The notes under the pieces were generated by a model. That model was not told where the DNA came from. It searched no databases and was given only the letters and a program-made list of their open reading frames with translations. Below, piece after piece: positions 59,970 to 64,000 of a stretch of 64,000 nt of DNA. The stretch spans positions 13,422 to 77,421 of the forward strand of contig CAUUGH010000004.1 of the NCBI GenBank assembly GCA_963544755.1. Reading direction: 5' to 3'. A program made the position numbers and the translations under genes. The stretch is from Selenomonas sp963544755. GTDB lineage: Bacteria > Bacillota > Negativicutes > Selenomonadales > Selenomonadaceae. The first letter of the stretch is position 1, and each line of letters starts with the position of its first letter.

Positions 59970-61489
59970 TGGACTTTCCCATTTTGTCGGTCATCTTGCT
60001 AACACCTTTGGCGGCTGCGCTCCTTTTGTGCTTTTTTAGCCGTAAGTCGCACTTTGCCATCCGCATCGTGGCGGCAGCAGCCATGTCGTTTTCCTTTATG
60101 CTTGCCGTTGCTGCATACTTTGGCTACGATCTGGCGGTAGGCGGTATGCAGTATAAAGAGTGCGTGCCGTGGATTGGCGATCTCGGTGTTTCGTACGCAC
60201 TTGGCGTTGACGGTATCTCTTTGCCGCTGCTCTTTTTAACAGAGCTTATCGGTGTAGCCGCGGTCTTTTCCTCATGGCACATAAAAGAGCGCTCGAAGGA
60301 GTTTTTCGTCCTCTTGCTCATCTTGATTGCAGGCGTCACTGGGACTTTTGTAGCTAATGATCTCTTTATATTTCTTTTGTGCTACGAAGTCGTCGTCATT
60401 CCCATCTACATCCTCGTGATCCTCTTTGGCTCTACGAAGCGCGTGACTAAAGAATACGCAGGTATGAAGCTTACCATCTACCTGTTACTAGGCTCGGCAT
60501 TTTTACTCGTCGGTATCGTCTGGCTATACCTTATGGCATTTCCAGCAGGTAGCCGCACCTTCGATATGCAGATGCTCGCTGCGGCGGCAGAACATCTAAG
60601 CCCTAGATTTCAAATCAGTGCGTTTTTCCTCCTGCTCATCGGCTTTGGTTCGCTTCTTTCGATGTTTCCCTTTCATAGCTGGTCGCCCGATGGCTATGCC
60701 GGCGCACCGACGGCAGTGTCGATGATTCATGCAGGGGTATTAAAGAAGATCGGCGGCTACGGTCTAATTCGCATCGGGCTTTTAGTCTTGCCCTTGGGCG
60801 CTAAGTTTTGGGCACCTTTGATCGCCTTTTTGGCAATGTGTAATGTGCTATATGCCGCCTACATCGCGCTCGTGCAAAAAGATCTAAAATACGTCATAGG
60901 CTATTCATCTGTATCGCACATGGGCTATGTACTCTTAGGCTTTGCGGCATTAAACGTCATAAGCGTAAGCGGCGCGGTCGCGAACATGGTGGCGCACGGC
61001 GTGATGAGCGCACTGTTTTTTGCGATGATTGGCTTCATCTACGAAAAGACGCATCTTAGAACGGTCGATGACCTAAAGGGGCTTGCCTGTCAAATGCCAC
61101 GCCTTACGACAGGCTTCATGCTGGCAGGTATGGCTTCTTTGGGACTGCCGGGACTTATCGGCTTTGTGCCGGAATTTACGATCTTCGTCGGCGTATTTGC
61201 AGAATTTCCGCTTCTTGCGGTGCTTGCTATCTTAGGCATCGTCTTTACGGCACTTTATGTGCTGCGGCTTCTGGCTAAGGTGCTTTTTGGACCGGCGGAT
61301 AAAAAATTTAACGCCTATCACGATATAAAAGGCATAGAGCTAATGCCGCTAGCTCTCTTAGGTACGGTACTCGTGGGCTTTGGCATCTTTCCACAGCTTC
61401 TTTTAGGGCTAATTGCTACGGCAATAGAGCCGCTACAGCCAATGCTTGACCAGTTGAGTCGGATCGGCTTCTTTTTAAGGGGGGACTGA
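59969..61489 (+). CDS. nuoM: NADH-quinone oxidoreductase subunit M
   Basis: A 506-residue antiporter-like subunit with about 14 helices: YALGVDGISLPLLFLT, CYEVVVIPIYILV, FHSWSPDGYAGAPTAVSMIHAGVLKKIGGYG and YSSVSHMGYVLLG mark it. Key Lys and Glu residues of the proton channel are in place. GGAGGTGG lies before the ATG, which overlaps the nuoL stop; the longer frame upstream is inside nuoL. Confidence 0.96.
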   Translation: MDFPILSVILLTPLAAALLLCFFSRKSHFAIRIVAAAAMSFSFMLAVAAYFGYDLAVGGMQYKECVPWIGDLGVSYALGVDGISLPLLFLTELIGVAAVFSSWHIKERSKEFFVLLLILIAGVTGTFVANDLFIFLLCYEVVVIPIYILVILFGSTKRVTKEYAGMKLTIYLLLGSAFLLVGIVWLYLMAFPAGSRTFDMQMLAAAAEHLSPRFQISAFFLLLIGFGSLLSMFPFHSWSPDGYAGAPTAVSMIHAGVLKKIGGYGLIRIGLLVLPLGAKFWAPLIAFLAMCNVLYAAYIALVQKDLKYVIGYSSVSHMGYVLLGFAALNVISVSGAVANMVAHGVMSALFFAMIGFIYEKTHLRTVDDLKGLACQMPRLTTGFMLAGMASLGLPGLIGFVPEFTIFVGVFAEFPLLAVLAILGIVFTALYVLRLLAKVLFGPADKKFNAYHDIKGIELMPLALLGTVLVGFGIFPQLLLGLIATAIEPLQPMLDQLSRIGFFLRGD

Positions 61490-61491
61490 GC

Positions 61492-62982
61492 ATGGATTTT
61501 TCAGCAATCGGCATAGAGCTTGGTCTTCTCGCGCTTGCACTTTTCTTATTGGCGCTTAGCGTATTATTGCCCCTAAAAGAGCCGCGCACGAGCCTTGCGG
61601 CTATTTCGGCCGTTGCTCTTTTAGCACTTTTTAGCTACAGCTTTTCTTTTTACCACAGCGGCGAGGACGCTTCTTTTTATGGGGGGCTTTATATCGTTGA
61701 TAACTACGCCGTTTTCTTTAAGCAGCTCTTTCTTTTCAGCGCAGCGCTCGTCGTATTCTTTGCCAGTGGCTACGTCGAGCAGCTATTGCGCTCGCGTGCG
61801 GAATTTTACGCGATACTCGTATTTTCCGTGCTGGGTATGTGCGTCATGGCATCGGCAAACGACTTTTTGACGATGTACGTCGGTCTTGAGCTTATGACAA
61901 TTTCCTTTTATATATTCGTCGGGCTTCGTCAGCGCGATGAACTCTCTAGTGAAGCGGCGATCAAGTACCTCGTCTTGGGCGCTGGCGCATCTGCTATACT
62001 TTTTTTTGGCATCAGTCTCCTTTACGGCGCGGTGGGCAGTCTGCGCTTTTTGGCGCTTGCAGAAATGATCGACCCGTCGCAGATCTACGACTTTACCGCA
62101 GCCGGAGAACTGCGCTTGCTAGGTGGCGTAGAAAGCTTACAGCTTTTTACACCGCTTGGCATCGTTGCCATGGCACTTATCCTTGCAGGGCTGTTTTTCA
62201 AGCTGTCGATGATCCCCTTTCATATGTGGGCGCCCGATGTCTATGAAGGTGCGCCGGCGCCCGTGGCGGCACTTTTGGCGATGGGTTCGAAAGCGGCAGC
62301 TTTTGCCGTACTCTTGCGGCTCACCTTAGCAGTATTTCCCTCGCTAGGCGGCACATGGCTCCTTCTTTTAGCCGTACTCGCCGCCATCTCTATGATCGGC
62401 GGCAACATCATGGCAATAGTGCAAGACGACGTAAAGCGTATGCTAGCCTACTCATCGATCGCACAAGTCGGCTATATGCTAGTCGGCATCGTCGCGGCAG
62501 ACAAAGCCGGCATAAAAGCCGTGCTGTTTTACCTTGCGCTCTACGCTCTTGCCAACATCGGCGTCTTTGCCGTCTTGACCGGCATCGAAGAACAGCGCGG
62601 CAAGACAAATATGGCAAACGTCAAAGGGCTTTCTAAGACAGCGCCGCTTCTTTCTGCCGCCATGACAATATCGCTTCTTTCGATGGCAGGTATTCCGCCG
62701 ACGGCAGGCTTTGCAGGAAAGCTCTACCTATTTACGGCAGTGGTCGATCAAGGCTGGCTTTGGCTTGCTTTTGTCGGCTTTATTATGTCGATGATCTCTG
62801 TCTATTACTATCTGCTCGTAGTTAAGGCGATGTACTTAGGAGAAGGCTCTAAAGCCCCCATCCATATCTCAGGCGCACTTTATGTCTGCGTCCTTTTAAG
62901 CGTCGCCTTGACGCTTACCCTTGGCATCTATCCGGAACCCTTGGCAAACCTTACAAACTTCGTTGCAGCATCTTTTTTTTAG
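61492..62982 (+). CDS. nuoN: NADH-quinone oxidoreductase subunit N
   Basis: A 496-residue antiporter-like subunit and last gene of the operon. FLTMYVGLELMTISFYIFVG, PFHMWAPDVYEGAPAPVAALLA and LAYSSIAQVGYMLVG are the family segments. AAGGGGGACTGAGC precedes the ATG. Together with NuoA-D and H-M it gives an 11-subunit complex with no NADH-binding module. A terminator follows about 75 bp downstream. Confidence 0.96.
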   Translation: MDFSAIGIELGLLALALFLLALSVLLPLKEPRTSLAAISAVALLALFSYSFSFYHSGEDASFYGGLYIVDNYAVFFKQLFLFSAALVVFFASGYVEQLLRSRAEFYAILVFSVLGMCVMASANDFLTMYVGLELMTISFYIFVGLRQRDELSSEAAIKYLVLGAGASAILFFGISLLYGAVGSLRFLALAEMIDPSQIYDFTAAGELRLLGGVESLQLFTPLGIVAMALILAGLFFKLSMIPFHMWAPDVYEGAPAPVAALLAMGSKAAAFAVLLRLTLAVFPSLGGTWLLLLAVLAAISMIGGNIMAIVQDDVKRMLAYSSIAQVGYMLVGIVAADKAGIKAVLFYLALYALANIGVFAVLTGIEEQRGKTNMANVKGLSKTAPLLSAAMTISLLSMAGIPPTAGFAGKLYLFTAVVDQGWLWLAFVGFIMSMISVYYYLLVVKAMYLGEGSKAPIHISGALYVCVLLSVALTLTLGIYPEPLANLTNFVAASFF

Positions 62983-63055
62983 GAAACACACCAAAAGCCT
63001 TGTTGCAACATAGCGGCAGATAAAATTTGCCCCGACTAAAAAGATCGACGATTGA

Positions 63056-63102
63056 CAAAAAGAGCCTAGCGCGTAACTTTTGTACGCACCGGGCTCTTTT
63101 TG
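63056..63102. terminator. Bidirectional terminator between nuoN and the repeat-protein gene
   Basis: AAAAAGAGCC / GGGCTCTTTTT outer stem with inner GCGTA/TACGC arms and T runs on both strands. Confidence 0.88.
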
Positions 63103-63119
63103 CGTTTATATAAAATTTC

Positions 63120-63824
63120 TTATGCACCTATATCAACCTTCGTGCTGCGCGTGAGGGCTTTTGTGGCATCAGCAGCATTTTGCATCTGTCGCATATAAGC
63201 TGCCTTTGCCTGTCGGAGCATCGACGGCGTATTGCTGTTTGCTGTATCGACGATGCGCCTGTTCGCCTGTTGGAAAGCAGACGAACCGACCTTTGTATCA
63301 TTGCCAAAGGGCGATGATTTAGAAACGGCACTTGCCGCCTTAGATGAGCGCGAGATAGACTTTTGAGCGAGGGCAAAAGCCTCCTCATTAGCCTTTTGAA
63401 AACGTGAAGAACCAAGCCTTGTATCATTTCCAAAAGGTGAAGCCATATAATACGCCTTAGAGGCACGAGCAGAACTTACGATAGAGCGATCAGCAAGATG
63501 TACAGCCTCTTTATTTGCCTTTTGAAACCGCGAAGAGCCAAGCTTCGTATCATTTCCAAAAGGCGAAACCTTATAGACCTCTTTAGCTGCGTGCGCCGAA
63601 CGCGAAATAGAGCGATCAGCAAGATGCACAGCCTCTTTATTTGCCTTTTGAAACCGCGAAGAGCCAAGCTTCGTATCATCTCCAAAAGGCGAAACCTTGT
63701 AGACCTCTTTAGCTGCGTGCCAAGCTATAGCAGCTTTTTGAGTGCCGATCGCAACTATATTTTGATTGATCCTCTGAAATGTTGCCGCGCCATAAGGGCG
63801 AAGGGCAATCGGAGAAATGCTCAT
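63120..63824 (-). CDS. Protein of four 42-residue repeats (SPFGNDTKLGSSRFQ repeats), unknown function
   Basis: A 234-residue protein made mostly of four in-frame 42-residue repeats at residues 37-78, 79-120, 121-162 and 163-204, preceded by a degenerate partial copy and followed by a 30-residue tail. Each repeat has a core SPFG-N/D-DT-K/R-x-GSS-x-FQ-x-AN, then a charged, Ala-rich helix-like stretch. Repeats 1 and 2 are nearly identical, 3 and 4 more diverged. There is no signal peptide, no transmembrane segment and no cysteine. I do not recognise a family. GGGAGG lies 8 bases before the ATG that gives MSISP, with a good promoter upstream. Confidence 0.8.
   Translation of the reverse strand: MSISPIALRPYGAATFQRINQNIVAIGTQKAAIAWHAAKEVYKVSPFGDDTKLGSSRFQKANKEAVHLADRSISRSAHAAKEVYKVSPFGNDTKLGSSRFQKANKEAVHLADRSIVSSARASKAYYMASPFGNDTRLGSSRFQKANEEAFALAQKSISRSSKAASAVSKSSPFGNDTKVGSSAFQQANRRIVDTANSNTPSMLRQAKAAYMRQMQNAADATKALTRSTKVDIGA
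63213..63716 (-). repeat. 126-bp tandem repeats within the repeat-protein gene
   Basis: Four units of exactly 126 bp: 63591-63716, 63465-63590, 63339-63464 and 63213-63338 (first to last in the protein). The first two units differ at only a few bases, showing recent duplication. Confidence 0.9.
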
Positions 63825-63884
63825 GATTCTTTCCTCCCTGCTTTTCTGCCGGGTCATGCAGATAATATAAATTACTTCCCCTCT

Positions 63885-63913
63885 AGTATAACAAAGATTT
63901 TTAATTCATTCAA
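63885..63913 (-). promoter_or_regulatory. Promoter of the repeat-protein gene
   Basis: Minus strand TTGAAT, 17-nt spacer, TATACT, about 60 bp before the start codon. Confidence 0.75.
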
Positions 63914-63975
63914 TGGCTTCATTATCAGCGGCGCTGTAGCACCGCAAAGTTTTTTAAAAAAATCAAAAAAACCTA

Positions 63976-64000
63976 TTGACAACCGACACACCTTCGTATA
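63976..64000 (+). promoter_or_regulatory. Possible promoter cut by the window end
   Basis: TTGACA at 63976-63981; 17 bases later the window ends with TA, which could be the start of a -10 box. It would read into the next window. Confidence 0.3.

Noticed and set aside
63213..63716. CRISPR array
   Set aside because: The 126-bp repeats are contiguous, without unique spacers, and are in frame within a protein gene.

Overview
The window comes from a diderm Firmicute, most likely of the class Negativicutes. It combines Firmicute-type gene content (ComK-like, DUF1659/DUF2922 and DUF881 proteins, the est-rnr-smpB order, consensus sigma-A promoters, TTG/GTG starts behind AGGAGG sites) with a full Gram-negative outer-membrane programme: lipid A, Kdo, Lpt transport and TonB-dependent receptors. 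Genus cannot be decided from the sequence alone. [FeFe] hydrogenase maturases and a ThiH-type thiamine pathway point to an anaerobe.

Layout. 1-0.5 kb: gene-free stretch and tRNA-Ala(CGC). 0.7-4.1 kb, minus strand: DUF2922, DUF1659, a sigma-70-like factor, a ComK-like protein and a short [FeFe] hydrogenase. 4.5-14.8 kb: iron/siderophore-type uptake locus (FecCD permease, FecE ATPase, an ABC-2 exporter pair, a binding protein and three tandem TonB-dependent receptors). 15-24.3 kb: rpiB, metA, an unknown secreted protein, hydE, a DD-carboxypeptidase, hydG, a MarR regulator, a small unknown ORF with a membrane chemoreceptor, and dCMP deaminase. 24.3-41.5 kb: one long envelope gene set, lpxC-fabZ-lpxA-lpxI-lpxB-msbA-(waaA-lpxK fusion)-kdsB-kdsA-kdsC-acyltransferase-lptC-lptA-lptB-lptF-DUF3084-YqgF-like. 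41.7-46.1 kb: YbjN-like protein, DUF1858 protein, thiS-G-H-E. 46.2-51 kb: tRNA-Gln(CTG), DUF881, est, rnr, smpB. 51-53.2 kb: cytoplasmic CZB chemoreceptor and an amidase. 53.3-63 kb: an 11-gene nuo operon (A,B,C,D,H,I,J,K,L,M,N) without nuoE/F/G. 63.1-63.8 kb, minus strand: a protein built of four 42-residue repeats.

Working together: the lpx/kds/lpt block makes Kdo-lipid A, flips it (MsbA) and carries it to the outer membrane, where the TonB receptors sit. HydE and HydG build part of the H-cluster for hydrogenases such as the one at 3-4 kb. The nuo complex lacks the NADH-input module, so another donor such as ferredoxin is plausible but not shown.

The most unusual feature is a dispersed intergenic palindromic repeat family with ends like GGAAACACTGATAAA / TTTATCAGTGTTTCC. 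I find about twelve whole or partial copies, none inside a conserved gene body. Some lie between a promoter and its gene (metA, lpxC), some inside operons, and one supplies the stop codon of a gene. The 42-residue repeat protein and the ComK-like/sigma/DUF1659/DUF2922 cluster are the other main leads.
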